Positions 38,137 through 47,951 of a DNA stretch of 54,464 bases are shown piece after piece. The stretch's first letter is position 1; every line of letters begins with the position of its first letter. Where the stretch lies: NCBI GenBank assembly GCA_902541285.1, contig CACBQD010000012.1, positions 1 to 54,464 on the forward strand, given 5' to 3'. The position numbers were made by a program, and so were the translations under genes. A model generated the notes under the pieces. That model was not told where the DNA came from. It did no database searches and was given only the letters and a program-made list of their open reading frames with translations. This DNA comes from an uncultured Pelagibacteraceae bacterium (lineage in GTDB: Bacteria; Pseudomonadota; Alphaproteobacteria; Pelagibacterales; Pelagibacteraceae).

Positions 38137-38760
38137 ATGACAATAGAGATCAAAAAGTCAGTAAAACCAATAAAATATAAATCTGCGATAGATATACTTG
38201 AAGATAGATTGGAGCAAATCAAAGTGAATAAAAATAAAGAACTTATTTGGATACTTGAACATGAAGAGATTTATACTGGTGGAACAAGTTTTAGTGATAA
38301 TGAGATTTTAGATAAATCTATAAAATTTATTAAAACAAATAGAGGTGGAAAAATAACATATCATGGTCCAGGTCAATTAATTTTTTATTTTGTGATTGAC
38401 TTAAACAAAAGAGGCAAAAATATAAAAAAAATTATAACTGCAATTGAAAAGACAATTATAAATACTCTAAAAAATTACAATATAAATTGTTTTGCTGATA
38501 GAAAAAATATTGGAATTTGGTTTGAACACAAATCTGGTAAGATAGATAAAATTGCAGCAATAGGTATAAAAGTAAAGAAATGGATTGCTTATCACGGCTT
38601 TGCATTAAATATCTCTAATGATCTTAATGTTTATAAAAAGATAGTTCCTTGTGGAGTTAGAGATAGAGGTGTTTCAAATTTAATAAAGATCAAAAACCAA
38701 AATTATAAAAATATTGAGGATGATTTGATAAAGAATTTTCTATCAAATATTAAAAATTAA
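38137..38760 (+). CDS. lipB: Octanoyl-[ACP]:protein octanoyltransferase
   Basis: LipB transfers octanoyl groups from ACP to lipoyl domains, including GcvH and the 2-oxoacid dehydrogenases. The 207-residue protein has [18 protein letters not shown], the lysine K138 in [10 protein letters not shown], and the catalytic cysteine C172 in [14 protein letters not shown]. The start ATG is directly supported by TTTATA before it. The last 11 bp overlap the pseudouridine synthase gene. Confidence 0.96.
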   Translation: MTIEIKKSVKPIKYKSAIDILEDRLEQIKVNKNKELIWILEHEEIYTGGTSFSDNEILDKSIKFIKTNRGGKITYHGPGQLIFYFVIDLNKRGKNIKKIITAIEKTIINTLKNYNINCFADRKNIGIWFEHKSGKIDKIAAIGIKVKKWIAYHGFALNISNDLNVYKKIVPCGVRDRGVSNLIKIKNQNYKNIEDDLIKNFLSNIKN

Positions 38761-38776
38761 GTCTTTTAGTTTTTAA
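38750..38776. terminator. A/T dyad across the lipB/rlu junction, possible bidirectional terminator
   Basis: TTAAAAA (38750-38756) is exactly inverted as TTTTTAA (38770-38776), with a 13-base loop. It lies over the overlapping ends of lipB and the pseudouridine synthase gene. The stem holds no G-C pair, so stability would be poor. Noted as a weak candidate. Confidence 0.25.
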
Positions 38777-39658
38777 CATATTTCTGAAATAATCTGGCGG
38801 TGTGGCTCTAAAAGTATATTTTTTCTCATTTATTTTAAATTTTATTTCATAAGAATGTAACATTAGATTTTTATTATTTATTTTTGAGTTATTCGTTGAA
38901 TTATATTTTTTATCACCAATAATAGAATTTCCTAAATTAAATAATTGTTTTCTTAGTTGGTGTTTTCTTCCTGTAATTGGATTTAGCTGGATGAAGGTCG
39001 CATTATTATTTTTATCTAAGATTTCATATTTTGTTTCTGCTTTTTCAACAATTTTTTTTTTATTTTCAAATCTTATCAAATCGTCTTTTATCACACCTTT
39101 ATCAATTAAAATTAATTCACCATTACATATTGCTAAATAGGTTTTATAAACCTTTCTTAGTCTAAAAAGTGAAGTTAGAAGTTGAGCCGTTTCCCTATTC
39201 TTTGCAATTATAAAAACACCAGAAGTATCCTTATCTAATCTGTGAACAGAATAAGGTTTCTCATCTCTAAATAAATTACTTTTTGCAAATATATCAATTA
39301 TATTCTTTTTAGATTTTGTACCGCCCTGCACTGAAATTCCTGATTGTTTATTTAGAACAACAAAATTATCATTATTTTCAATAATTAAATCTTCGTTTTC
39401 TTTTATAATTTCATTACTTGGATTATATTTTTTTTTAAGTTGCTCAATTTTTTTCTCAAAATTTAAATTATAAATATTAAGTTTGTCACCAGTTTTAACT
39501 TTTTGGGAGCTTTTTACTTTTTTTTGATTTAATTTTAATTTTCCATTTCTTAGGTTTTTTTCAATAAGTCCTTGTGGAATTTTTCCTAAATGATTTCGAA
39601 TAAATCTATCAATACGCATGTCATTAAAAGATTTATCTACTTTAATTGATTTTTTCAT
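38750..39658 (-). CDS. RluA-family pseudouridine synthase (RluC/RluD-like)
   Basis: This enzyme isomerises uridines in 23S rRNA. An S4 domain (~10-70) has [22 protein letters not shown]. The catalytic domain carries [15 protein letters not shown] with the active-site D142, and [14 protein letters not shown] near the C-terminus. At 302 aa with an S4 domain, RluC is the most likely subgroup, but the target site cannot be fixed from sequence. The start is 2 bp from the stop of the lyase-like gene upstream. Confidence 0.92.
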   Translation of the reverse strand: MKKSIKVDKSFNDMRIDRFIRNHLGKIPQGLIEKNLRNGKLKLNQKKVKSSQKVKTGDKLNIYNLNFEKKIEQLKKKYNPSNEIIKENEDLIIENNDNFVVLNKQSGISVQGGTKSKKNIIDIFAKSNLFRDEKPYSVHRLDKDTSGVFIIAKNRETAQLLTSLFRLRKVYKTYLAICNGELILIDKGVIKDDLIRFENKKKIVEKAETKYEILDKNNNATFIQLNPITGRKHQLRKQLFNLGNSIIGDKKYNSTNNSKINNKNLMLHSYEIKFKINEKKYTFRATPPDYFRNMLKTKRLNF

Positions 39659-39660
39659 TT

Positions 39661-40578
39661 TTATTTTAAGTCATTGCAACTATAGTTTTCCTGATCTAGC
39701 CTAAGGTCTTTGCACTTTTTACCTATAGCTATGGAGTCATAATATACAATTGTATCAGCTCTTCTCGGAGTATTACCTTTATGCATAATATTAAACCTAT
39801 TAATATTACTTTTGTATATTCCAAACTTCATATACGACTGTTTGCTTATATTATTATTAGTTAACCCATTGTAATTAACTACAAGTTCATTATTAGCCCA
39901 AATCTTAATAAAACTCTTATTTGGCCAATCAACAAATTCCATATTAATAACAAAATCATTCCATTTACCTTTTACATTATTTGCTTCTAAAATTTTATAA
40001 GTGTCAAAACCTCCAAAACTATGATTTACAAAATCTGTCCATTGCAAATCTCCATTTGGAGCAATTCTAAACATAAAATTTACTGGACCCGCTTTAGAAT
40101 GTATTTGCCATATAGTATTACTTATAGGAATAGTAAATTCACTATTGTCTGGGATATAAATACTAAATTTAAACCATGTATTTTTAGACTTTAATCCTAA
40201 CATGCTAACTTCAGATCTTTCTCTAAAGGTATTGCACTCGTCTGATTTTCTTTGTTGACCACAATCACCATCACCGTTTTTAAATTTCCAAGCAATTTTG
40301 CCAGATCTAACAATTTTATTTTGAATTAACAAACCATCTTTAGGAAAGTTATATAAAGGTGACAAGTGCATTCTGCATTTGGTTTTTTTCCCATGACTCC
40401 ATTGGCAATCAATATTTGATAAATCTATTAAATCTTTTTCATTATCTAAATTAAACCAAGGCATGTTATCGTCACCTAAGGTATAAAATTTTAACCCATC
40501 AATTTTTGGTGGATTTGCATTTAAATTATTATTTATAAAAAAAAATATTATAAATATTTGAAAAATTATATTTTTCAT
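39661..40578 (-). CDS. Secreted polysaccharide-lyase-like protein
   Basis: The 305-residue protein has a signal peptide (hydrophobic ~4-16, cleavage near NANPP). Its body resembles the heparinase-I-like polysaccharide lyase superfamily (Pfam Polysacc_lyase). R119-E-R-S-E123, WQIHSKAG (H160), KFGIYKS and VYYDSIAIGKK fit that beta-jelly-roll pattern. Six cysteines (58, 68, 106, 115, 289, 301) could form three disulfides, consistent with export. Substrate and activity are unproven; a carbohydrate-binding role is possible. It sits between rplQ and the rlu gene with its own likely promoter, an uncommon function for a SAR11-like genome. Confidence 0.72.
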   Translation of the reverse strand: MKNIIFQIFIIFFFINNNLNANPPKIDGLKFYTLGDDNMPWFNLDNEKDLIDLSNIDCQWSHGKKTKCRMHLSPLYNFPKDGLLIQNKIVRSGKIAWKFKNGDGDCGQQRKSDECNTFRERSEVSMLGLKSKNTWFKFSIYIPDNSEFTIPISNTIWQIHSKAGPVNFMFRIAPNGDLQWTDFVNHSFGGFDTYKILEANNVKGKWNDFVINMEFVDWPNKSFIKIWANNELVVNYNGLTNNNISKQSYMKFGIYKSNINRFNIMHKGNTPRRADTIVYYDSIAIGKKCKDLRLDQENYSCNDLK

Positions 40579-40584
40579 TTCTTT

Positions 40585-40614
40585 AATATAAAATATTAGA
40601 TAATTGTTTTACAA
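40585..40614 (-). promoter_or_regulatory. Candidate promoter for the lyase-like gene
   Basis: In the 65-bp gap after rplQ the minus strand shows TTGTAA (40609-40614) and TATATT (40585-40590), separated by 18 bp. The start codon is 7 bp downstream of the -10. This would give almost leaderless transcription. A plausible but unproven site. Confidence 0.4.
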
Positions 40615-40643
40615 CATCAATTAAATAAAATATGAATTAAAGA

Positions 40644-41087
40644 CTAAGCTGTAGCTTGCTTTTTATCTTCTACTTTTGGTGTATCTTTTGTTAGGTCTTT
40701 TTTCTTTTTATCAACTCTTTTTGCTTCAACATCCCTATCTACAAATTCAATAACGGCCATTGGAGCATTGTCGCCATATCTAAATCCAGCCTTGATAATT
40801 CTCGTATATCCACCTTTTCTATTCTCATATCTCTTTGAAAGAGTTTTTTTAACTTTATTCGTAGATTTAATGTCTTGTAGTTTCGAAATTAAAGTTTTTG
40901 TATTAGATAAAGTATCTTTTTTGCCTAGTGTAATGATTTTATCTGCTTGAGGTTTTAAAACTTTTGCTTTTGGTAAAGTAGTTGTTATTTGCTCATATTT
41001 TATTAATGAGTTAAGCATATTTTTAATCAAAGCTTTTCTATGTTCTGAAGTTCTGTTGAGCTTTTTATAGCCCATTTTATGTCTCAT
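40644..41087 (-). CDS. rplQ: 50S ribosomal protein L17
   Basis: L17 binds 23S rRNA in the large subunit. The family opening [19 protein letters not shown] is clear. [22 protein letters not shown] closes the core near residue 113. An extra Lys/Asp-rich tail of about 30 residues follows. It is last in the rpsM-rpsK-rpoA-rplQ block and overlaps rpoA by one base. Confidence 0.97.
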   Translation of the reverse strand: MRHKMGYKKLNRTSEHRKALIKNMLNSLIKYEQITTTLPKAKVLKPQADKIITLGKKDTLSNTKTLISKLQDIKSTNKVKKTLSKRYENRKGGYTRIIKAGFRYGDNAPMAVIEFVDRDVEAKRVDKKKKDLTKDTPKVEDKKQATA

Positions 41088-42115
41088 TAGATAGCTTCCT
41101 CTAGTTTTTTAGATAATTCTGCAATATTATCCGGTGGCCAGTTTGGAATTTCCATTCCAAGATATAATGACATTCCTGTTAATACTTCTTTAATTTCATT
41201 TAATGATTTTCTTCCAAAATTAGGTGTTCTTAACATTTCACCTTCAGATTTTTGAACTAAATCACCAATATAGATAATATTATCATTTTTTAGACAGTTC
41301 ATTGATCTTACTGAAAGTTCTAATTCATCAACTTTTCTTAATAAGTTTTTATTAAATTCTGGCTCTGAAGGTTGCTCCTTAACAATAACTTCTTGTGGCT
41401 CATCAAAGTTAACAAACATTCCTAATTGATCCTGGAAAATCCTTGCAGAATATGCAACAGCATCCTCCGCTGAGATTGATCCATTTGTCTCAACTTCCAT
41501 TGTTAATTTGTCATAATCTAAGGCTTTTCCTTCTCTAGCAGTACTTACTGAATAGGATACTTTCTTTACTGGACTAAATAATGAGTCTATAGGAATTAAA
41601 CCTAGTGGTGGTTCCTCTGGTTTATTCATATCAGCGGAAACATAGCCCTTTCCAGTTCCTACTGACATTTCCATGTGAAACTTAGTATTTTCATCTAAAT
41701 TACAAATCACTAAATCTGGGTTTAATATTTCAATATCAGCAATAGGTGTTATATCAGATGCCTTTATTTCTCCAGGACCTTTAGCATCAAGTATTAATTT
41801 TTTAGGTTCATCAGATGTGCTTTTCAAAGCTAAAGATTTTACATTTAATACAATATCAGTTACATCTTCTCTAACACCTTTAATTGATGTAAATTCATGT
41901 AATACACCATCTATCTGAATAGAGGTTACAGCAGTACCTCTGATAGAGGATAAAAGTATTCTTCTTAATGAATTGCCAAGTGTTAACCCATATCCTTTTT
42001 CTAGTGGTTCAGCAGTTATCTTTGCAAATGCCTTGTCATCACTTAATTGAACATCTAGTTTTGCTGGTTTAATTAATGATTTCCAATTTTTTGAATTTAC
42101 TTCTGTTTGCTCCAT
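41087..42115 (-). CDS. rpoA: RNA polymerase alpha subunit
   Basis: Alpha nucleates RNA polymerase assembly. The N-terminal domain (~20-230) has [19 protein letters not shown] and VTDIVLNVK. The C-terminal domain (~265-330) has [15 protein letters not shown] and [16 protein letters not shown], which contacts UP elements and activators. The length, 342 aa, is normal. It lies between rpsK and rplQ with single-base overlaps. Confidence 0.98.
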   Translation of the reverse strand: MEQTEVNSKNWKSLIKPAKLDVQLSDDKAFAKITAEPLEKGYGLTLGNSLRRILLSSIRGTAVTSIQIDGVLHEFTSIKGVREDVTDIVLNVKSLALKSTSDEPKKLILDAKGPGEIKASDITPIADIEILNPDLVICNLDENTKFHMEMSVGTGKGYVSADMNKPEEPPLGLIPIDSLFSPVKKVSYSVSTAREGKALDYDKLTMEVETNGSISAEDAVAYSARIFQDQLGMFVNFDEPQEVIVKEQPSEPEFNKNLLRKVDELELSVRSMNCLKNDNIIYIGDLVQKSEGEMLRTPNFGRKSLNEIKEVLTGMSLYLGMEIPNWPPDNIAELSKKLEEAI

Positions 42116-42552
42116 TAAACTCTCCTTTTTTTAGGTGGTCTTGTACCATTGTGTGGCATTGGTGTTGTGTCTTTAATTGATATGATCTTAAAACCTCTGG
42201 CTTGTAAAGCTCTCAATGCAGTTTCTCTTCCTGATCCTGGGCCTTTAACTTCAACAGACAAAATTTTCATGCCAACTTCTAAAGCTTTAGCTGCAGCTGC
42301 ATCCGCAGCAACTTGTGCTGCGTATGGTGTAGACTTACGAGAGCCTTTAAAACCTTTTTGACCAGCGGATGCCCAAGACACTACATTTCCATTTGTATCA
42401 GCGATAGATACAATAGTATTATTAAATGTAGATTGAACGTAAGCAATTCCATTTAAAATATTCTTTTTTCCTTTTTTTTTCTTAGAGTAAGAACTCTTTT
42501 TGGACTTAGATTCTGTTTTCTGTTCTTTATTTTCAGTTGCTTCTTTTTTCAT
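42115..42552 (-). CDS. rpsK: 30S ribosomal protein S11
   Basis: S11 forms part of the platform of the small subunit. The core from residue 35 has [20 protein letters not shown], and the end is [16 protein letters not shown]. The first ~30 residues form a Lys/Glu/Ser-rich extension that common S11 proteins lack in this length. It overlaps rpsM and rpoA by one base each. Confidence 0.98.
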   Translation of the reverse strand: MKKEATENKEQKTESKSKKSSYSKKKKGKKNILNGIAYVQSTFNNTIVSIADTNGNVVSWASAGQKGFKGSRKSTPYAAQVAADAAAAKALEVGMKILSVEVKGPGSGRETALRALQARGFKIISIKDTTPMPHNGTRPPKKRRV

Positions 42553-42935
42553 TATTTTTTAAGTGGGGTTAATTTCTTACCTGCAATCGCAATTGCTTTT
42601 CCTTTTCTAGTTCTAGAATTACATCTCGTTCTTTGACCTCTAACAGGAAGTTTTTTTCTATGCCTAGATCCTCTATATGTTGCAAGATCAATTAATCTTT
42701 TTATACTTAACGATGTTTCTCTTCTTAAATCACCTTCAACAGTAAATTTTTGATCAATATACTCTCTAATTTTTAAAATTTGATCATCAGTTAATTCATT
42801 TACTCTTTTTGATTTTGGTATTTCTAATTCGGTGCAAATTTGTTGAGAAAATTTATTTCCAATTCCATAGATATATGTAAGTCCAACATGAACTAATTTA
42901 TTTTGTGGTATGTTTACACCTGCAATACGAGCCAT
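42552..42935 (-). CDS. rpsM: 30S ribosomal protein S13
   Basis: S13 is at the head of the small subunit and contacts the P-site tRNA and L5. The start is [27 protein letters not shown] and the basic tail [16 protein letters not shown] are diagnostic. It is preceded by 55 bp that contain a good promoter, so the alpha block may be transcribed independently of spc. Confidence 0.98.
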   Translation of the reverse strand: MARIAGVNIPQNKLVHVGLTYIYGIGNKFSQQICTELEIPKSKRVNELTDDQILKIREYIDQKFTVEGDLRRETSLSIKRLIDLATYRGSRHRKKLPVRGQRTRCNSRTRKGKAIAIAGKKLTPLKK

Positions 42936-42958
42936 AGTTTTTGTGATAAATTGTGCCT

Positions 42959-42986
42959 TTTATATAAGAAGATTAATCAAAGTCAA
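42959..42986 (-). promoter_or_regulatory. Candidate promoter of the rpsM-rpsK-rpoA-rplQ block
   Basis: Between adk and rpsM the minus strand shows TTGACT (42981-42986) and TATAAA (42959-42964), 16 bp apart. Each matches consensus at five of six positions. This is the only gap above 15 bp in the ribosomal block. It would give a leader of about 17 bases before the rpsM ATG. Confidence 0.55.
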
Positions 42987-42990
42987 CGTC

Positions 42991-43554
42991 TTAAACATCC
43001 AAAAAAGCCTCTATTTTATTGGTTATTTCATCAATTTCCATTGTTCCATCAATCTCATGAAAATTTGAATTTTTTGAATAGTAATCCAATACTGGTTTCG
43101 TAGTTTCGATATAAGTATCATATCTCTTTAAAATAGTGTCTAAATCGTCATCATTTCTTTGTTCTAAAATTTTCCTTTTTTTTATTCTTTCCACAATAAT
43201 TTCTTTGTTTGCATTTAAAAAAAAAATATAATCTATTTTTTGATTTGAGCTATTTAATAACAAATCTAAATTTTTAGCTTGGCTAATAGATCTAGGATAA
43301 CCATCAAATATTAATTTTTCTTTTTTGTTAGGATCAAAAACATGCTTTTTTAATAGGCTATTTACAATTTCATCACTGACAAATTTTCCTTCATTCATAT
43401 TGTTTATTATTTTTTTTCCTATATCTGTATCTTTTTTAATTTCCTCTCTTAAAATATCTCCAGTGGAAATTTGGTAACCACTTAATTTTTTTACAAGATA
43501 TTTCGCTTGAGTACCTTTGCCAGCTCCTGGAGGACCAAACAATATTATATTCAC
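42991..43554 (-). CDS. adk: Adenylate kinase, short-lid type
   Basis: Adk interconverts ATP + AMP with 2 ADP. The 187-residue protein starts with the P-loop IILFGPPGAGKGTQAKYLV, then has STGDILREE and FDGYPRSISQA. The LID is short (KRKILEQRNDDDLDTI), with no zinc-binding insertion, unlike the long E. coli form. It follows secY directly (43554/43555), the common bacterial placement. Confidence 0.97.
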   Translation of the reverse strand: MNIILFGPPGAGKGTQAKYLVKKLSGYQISTGDILREEIKKDTDIGKKIINNMNEGKFVSDEIVNSLLKKHVFDPNKKEKLIFDGYPRSISQAKNLDLLLNSSNQKIDYIFFLNANKEIIVERIKKRKILEQRNDDDLDTILKRYDTYIETTKPVLDYYSKNSNFHEIDGTMEIDEITNKIEAFLDV

Positions 43555-44835
43555 CTATCTACCAAATTTTGTTTTTTTGATAAGTTGCTCATATTGAGAA
43601 CTCATCATCCTAGTTTGAATTTGTGTAACTGTATCAATTGCAACAACAACGACGATCAGAACTGAGGCACCACCTAAATAAAAAGGAATAGGATAGTTAG
43701 CAATGAGGAATTCTGGCATTAAACAAACTAATGCAAGATATAATGCACCTATTGTTGTTAGTCTTGTCAATATTGTATCAATATAAATTGCAGTACTTTC
43801 TCCGGGTCTTATTCCTGGAATAAATCCACCATATTTTCTTAAATTCTCAGCAGTTTCAGTTGGATTAAAAGTTATTGAAGTATAAAAAAAAGTAAAAAAT
43901 ATTATTCCTGATGCATATAGCAGCATATACAAAGGTTGCCCTTGAGAAAAATATGATGAAATATTTAAAAATGTTTCATTTTGTGAAATATTAAAATTTG
44001 AAAATGTGACTGGTAATAGTAATAAAGCTGAGGCAAAAATTGCAGGTATTACACCTGCTGAATTAATCTTTAAAGGTAGATGTGAAGAGTCGCCGCCATA
44101 CATTTTATTTCCCATTTGTCTCTTCGGATAATTTATAAGAATTTTTCTTAATGCTCTTTCCATAAAAACAATAAACATTATAGTTGCAACAAGTAATAGA
44201 AATATAAAAATTATCATTAGTGTTGAAATTGCACCAGTTCTTCCTAATTCAAAAGTTGTTACTAAAGCTCTTGGAATTTCAGCAACAATACCTGAAAAAA
44301 TAATTAATGAGATACCATTACCAATTCCTCTTTGTGTTATTTGCTCACCTAGCCACATTAAAAATATTGTTCCTGCAACGATAGTTGTAACTGTTGAAAT
44401 TTTAAAAAATATTCCAGGATTAATAACTAAATCTGCTGATGACTCTAGTCCAACAGCCAATCCATATCCTTGTATAGTTGCCAATAATACAGTTCCATAT
44501 CTAGTTATTTGAGTAATTTTTTGTCTTCCTATTTCACCTTGAGCCTTTAGATTTTTAAAATATTCAGAAACACCTGTCAGTAACTGGACAATAATAGAAG
44601 ACGATATATATGGCATTATTCCAAGAGCAAATATTGCCATTCTGCTTACAGCACCCCCCGCAAAAACATTAAACATTCCCAACAAACCTTTTTGGTTACC
44701 TTCCATCATTATTTGAAGTTGATCGGGGTCAATTCCTGGAAGAGGAACAAAAGTACCTAGTCTATAAACAGCAAGAATAAAAAGTGTAAAAAGTATTCTA
44801 TTTCTTAAATCATTAGATTGTGTTGAGGCACTCAT
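43555..44835 (-). CDS. secY: Protein translocase subunit SecY
   Basis: SecY forms the protein-conducting channel of the inner membrane. The 426-residue protein has ten hydrophobic segments and the motifs ALGIMPYISSSIIVQLLT and FINPTETAENLR-like NPTETAENLRKYGGFIPG. RQMGNKMYGGDSSHLPLKIN is the cytoplasmic loop. It overlaps rplO by one base and leads into adk. Confidence 0.98.
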   Translation of the reverse strand: MSASTQSNDLRNRILFTLFILAVYRLGTFVPLPGIDPDQLQIMMEGNQKGLLGMFNVFAGGAVSRMAIFALGIMPYISSSIIVQLLTGVSEYFKNLKAQGEIGRQKITQITRYGTVLLATIQGYGLAVGLESSADLVINPGIFFKISTVTTIVAGTIFLMWLGEQITQRGIGNGISLIIFSGIVAEIPRALVTTFELGRTGAISTLMIIFIFLLLVATIMFIVFMERALRKILINYPKRQMGNKMYGGDSSHLPLKINSAGVIPAIFASALLLLPVTFSNFNISQNETFLNISSYFSQGQPLYMLLYASGIIFFTFFYTSITFNPTETAENLRKYGGFIPGIRPGESTAIYIDTILTRLTTIGALYLALVCLMPEFLIANYPIPFYLGGASVLIVVVVAIDTVTQIQTRMMSSQYEQLIKKTKFGR

Positions 44836-45296
44836 TATTTAGATTGATTTTTAACAGTAATTTGTCCACCAGCTTTTTCTATTTTCTCTTTAGCAGTTTT
44901 AGAAGAATAATCTGCTTCAATATCAATTTTAGAATTAAAATTGCCATTTGATAAAACTTTGAATTTATTAATTGATTTTCTAAATACCATTGATTTTTTT
45001 AATGTATTAATGTTTATTTTCTCATCTACTTTAATTTTTTTATTATCAATAAGATTTTGTAAATCGCCTAAGTTTATAACAGCTACATCATTTTTATTTA
45101 AAGCATTGAAACCTCTTTTAGGTAGTCTTCTGAATAATGGCATTTGACCGCCTTCAAAACTTTTTATAGCTACTCCAGATCTTGATTTTTGACCTTTTAC
45201 ACCTCTACCAGAAGTTTTACCTTTACCAGACCCTATTCCTCTTCCTACACGAATTTTTTTTGTTTTAAGATTAGTTAATGTATTTAAAGATGTCAT
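44835..45296 (-). CDS. rplO: 50S ribosomal protein L15
   Basis: L15 organises 23S rRNA near the central protuberance. The N-terminal basic extension RVGRGIGSGKGKTSGRGVKG and GQMPLFRRLPKRGF are diagnostic. At 153 aa it is complete. Its start shares a base with the rpsE stop, so rpmD (L30), which usually lies between, is missing here. Confidence 0.97.
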   Translation of the reverse strand: MTSLNTLTNLKTKKIRVGRGIGSGKGKTSGRGVKGQKSRSGVAIKSFEGGQMPLFRRLPKRGFNALNKNDVAVINLGDLQNLIDNKKIKVDEKININTLKKSMVFRKSINKFKVLSNGNFNSKIDIEADYSSKTAKEKIEKAGGQITVKNQSK

Positions 45297-45796
45297 TATC
45301 CTCTTTTCTCAATTATCTCTGATATTTTTTTATTTCTTAAATTAGAAATATTTTTTGGTGAATTTTGTTTTGATAAAGCTTTTATACATGCTCTAATTAC
45401 ATTATGTGGATTTGCAGTACCCAAAGATTTAGCTACTATATCTTTTATACCAAGTACCTCACAGACTGCTCGAACTGGTCCTCCCGCTATTATGCCTGTT
45501 CCTTTAGGTGCGGATCTTAATTTAATTTTTCCAGCACCGTCTTTACCATATATGTCATGATGAATTGTTCGACCATCTCTTAGAGGTATTTGAATTAATT
45601 TTCGTCTAGCAAGTTCATTAGCTTTTTTTATTGCATCAGGAACTTGTTTTGCTTTCGCATGAGCAATACCAATTTTTCCATTCTGATTACCTACTACAAC
45701 TAAAGCAGAAAAACCAAATCTTCTTCCACCTTTAACAACTTTGGTTATCCTGTTTATGTGTACTAATTTTTCTACAAACTCTGTATTTTTTTCCAT
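45296..45796 (-). CDS. rpsE: 30S ribosomal protein S5
   Basis: S5 helps tRNA selection and mRNA unwinding at the entry channel. Motifs are VVKGGRRFGFSALVVVGNQN and SAPKGTGIIAGGPVRAVCEV. The length is 166 aa. The start at 45796 is 3 bp from the rplR stop, and the 3' end overlaps rplO directly. Confidence 0.98.
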   Translation of the reverse strand: MEKNTEFVEKLVHINRITKVVKGGRRFGFSALVVVGNQNGKIGIAHAKAKQVPDAIKKANELARRKLIQIPLRDGRTIHHDIYGKDGAGKIKLRSAPKGTGIIAGGPVRAVCEVLGIKDIVAKSLGTANPHNVIRACIKALSKQNSPKNISNLRNKKISEIIEKRG

Positions 45797-45799
45797 ATT

Positions 45800-46150
45800 T
45801 TAAAATTCCATCCCATTTTTTCTAAGTGTTTCAGCAAAAATTTTAACTCTTCCATGATACTTATAAATACCTCTATCAAAATAAATTTTTTTAATATTTT
45901 TATCATTTGCTTTCTTTGCTAGTGTCTCAGCAACAATAGTTGATAATTCTGATTTATTTTTTTTTTGATTTTTAATTTCCTTATCTATCGATGATGCAGA
46001 GACTAATGTAATATTTTTAAAATCATCTATTATTTGTGCACTTATATTTTTTGTAGATCTTGAAACACTTAATCTATATCTATCTTTAGAAACATTTTTA
46101 AGTTTTTTTCTTATTCTAAATCTTTTTCTTTCAATTGTGTTTAATTTCAT
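45800..46150 (-). CDS. rplR: 50S ribosomal protein L18
   Basis: L18 binds 5S rRNA with L5. The 116-residue protein has a basic N-terminus ([11 protein letters not shown]), [17 protein letters not shown], and the C-terminal [23 protein letters not shown]. It overlaps rplF by one base. The core is normal for the family. Confidence 0.97.
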   Translation of the reverse strand: MKLNTIERKRFRIRKKLKNVSKDRYRLSVSRSTKNISAQIIDDFKNITLVSASSIDKEIKNQKKNKSELSTIVAETLAKKANDKNIKKIYFDRGIYKYHGRVKIFAETLRKNGMEF

Positions 46151-46689
46151 TATTTTTTCTTACCCTCTTTTCTTAAAATGTATTGACCTTTTTCCTTTAT
46201 GCCTTTTCCTTTATAAGGTTCGGGTGGTCTAAAGCTTTTGATTTGTGATGCAACCATACCAACCTGTTGTTTATTTGAGCCACTTATTTTTAATGTTGTT
46301 TGTTTTTCAACAGCTATTTTAATACCTTCTGGAATATCGTAATTAACGTCATGACTAAACCCTAGTTGCATACTTAGGACATTTCCTTTTAAGGCTGCTC
46401 TGAAACCAACACCTGTGAGTTCAAGTATCTTTTCATAACCACTACTTGCTCCAATAATAGCATTATTAAGTAAGCTTCTATTCATACCCCATAATCTTTT
46501 AGAAGTATCGTCAAGTTTTTTGGGTTTTATTGATACGTCTTTACCTTCATTAATATTAAGTTCAAACATTTCTAAATCTAATTTTAGAGCTTGTTTACCT
46601 TGTGGACCTTCAATATTAACTATATTTCCAGATAATAAAACTTTTACTTTATCTGGAATTGGTATGTTTATTTTTCCTATTTTTGACAT
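46150..46689 (-). CDS. rplF: 50S ribosomal protein L6
   Basis: L6 sits near the factor-binding site. The two-domain protein has [34 protein letters not shown] and the C-terminal [19 protein letters not shown]. At 179 aa it is normal. It overlaps rpsH and rplR by one base each. Confidence 0.98.
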   Translation of the reverse strand: MSKIGKINIPIPDKVKVLLSGNIVNIEGPQGKQALKLDLEMFELNINEGKDVSIKPKKLDDTSKRLWGMNRSLLNNAIIGASSGYEKILELTGVGFRAALKGNVLSMQLGFSHDVNYDIPEGIKIAVEKQTTLKISGSNKQQVGMVASQIKSFRPPEPYKGKGIKEKGQYILRKEGKKK

Positions 46690-47081
46690 TAAAATACCTT
46701 ACAAATAATTTCACCACCAAGTTTTTTTTTTCTTGCATCAACATCTGTCATTACACCTTGTGGTGTAGATACAATTGCAATACCAAGACCATTATTAATT
46801 TTTGGTAGACTGCTCGCACTAGAAAAAATCCTCCTACCTGGTTTAGAAATTCTTTCAATTGTATTTATAACTGGATTACCTGAGTTATATTTTAAATTAA
46901 TTTCAATTGAGGGTTTTTTATCATCGTTGATTTTGTAGTCTATAATATAACCTTCGGACTTTAATACATCAGCGATTTTAGCCTTAAATTTAGAAGATGG
47001 TAATGTAACTTTACTATGATTTCTAACTTGTGCATTTTTAATTCTTGCCAACATATCACCTATTGGATCACTTAAACTCAT
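46689..47081 (-). CDS. rpsH: 30S ribosomal protein S8
   Basis: S8 binds helix 21 of 16S rRNA and, in many bacteria, represses the spc operon. It opens MSLSDPIGDMLARIKNAQ and closes GLGIAIVSTPQGVMTDVDAR. The length is 130 aa. It is 10 bp from rpsN, one of the wider spacings here. Confidence 0.98.
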   Translation of the reverse strand: MSLSDPIGDMLARIKNAQVRNHSKVTLPSSKFKAKIADVLKSEGYIIDYKINDDKKPSIEINLKYNSGNPVINTIERISKPGRRIFSSASSLPKINNGLGIAIVSTPQGVMTDVDARKKKLGGEIICKVF

Positions 47082-47091
47082 ATTTTCCTTT

Positions 47092-47397
47092 CTACCAGCT
47101 CGATTTTACCATTCCAGGAATTTTACCCTCTAAACCAAGTTGTCTAAGAGCTATTCTTGAAATTTTTAATTTTCTGTAAACCCCATGTGGTCTACCTGTA
47201 ATCTGACACCTATTCATGACTCTAACTTTTGCAGAATTTCTTGGTAATTTTGATAATTTTTGTTGAGCTTTAAATCTTTCTTCAAGGGATAAATTTTTAT
47301 CCATTATTATTTTTTTTAATTTTAATCTTTTATTAAAATATTTGTCAGATAATTTTATTCTTCTATTATTCTTGTTAATTGCACTCATTTTAGCCAT
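47092..47397 (-). CDS. rpsN: 30S ribosomal protein S14 (zinc-independent form)
   Basis: S14 is part of the 30S head. At 101 aa and without CxxC motifs it is the long, zinc-free type, which spares zinc. The tail [20 protein letters not shown] is diagnostic. It overlaps rplE by one base. Confidence 0.98.
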   Translation of the reverse strand: MAKMSAINKNNRRIKLSDKYFNKRLKLKKIIMDKNLSLEERFKAQQKLSKLPRNSAKVRVMNRCQITGRPHGVYRKLKISRIALRQLGLEGKIPGMVKSSW

Positions 47398-47951
47398 TAA
47401 TTACTCCTTGTTTCTTTAAATGGAAAATTTAAATGTTTTAATAATTCAAAACTGTGTTCTACTTTTTGAGATTTAATTACAATTGTAATGTCTAAGCCTC
47501 GTATTTTATCAACTTTGTCAAAATTTACTTCTGGGAATATTATGTGTTCCTTGATTCCAAAAGTGTAATTTCCATATTTATCAAAACCGTTTTGATTTAA
47601 TCCTCTGAAATCTTTTATTCTTGGCAATGCTATATTTGTTAATCTATCGATAAATTCATACATTTTATTTTTTCTCAATGTTACTTTCAAACCAGAGTTA
47701 GTGTTTTTTCTAGTTTTAAAATTTGCTATAGATTTTTTAAATTTAGTTACAACTGGCATTTGTCCTGTAATATTTGCCAGGTCTTCTTGGCATGATTTCA
47801 AAATTTTTTGATCGTTTCCGTCAAGACCTAAGCCCATATTTAAAACTATTTTTTGAATTCTTGGACCCATATATAAATTTTTATAGCCAAATTTTTCTTT
47901 TAATGTTGGCTCTATGTCTTTTATTATGCTTAGTTTTAGTCTAGGTGTCAT
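47397..47951 (-). CDS. rplE: 50S ribosomal protein L5
   Basis: L5 binds 5S rRNA and contacts P-site tRNA. The 184 residues contain [36 protein letters not shown] and the C-terminal [18 protein letters not shown]. It overlaps rplX and rpsN by one base each. Confidence 0.98.
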   Translation of the reverse strand: MTPRLKLSIIKDIEPTLKEKFGYKNLYMGPRIQKIVLNMGLGLDGNDQKILKSCQEDLANITGQMPVVTKFKKSIANFKTRKNTNSGLKVTLRKNKMYEFIDRLTNIALPRIKDFRGLNQNGFDKYGNYTFGIKEHIIFPEVNFDKVDKIRGLDITIVIKSQKVEHSFELLKHLNFPFKETRSN

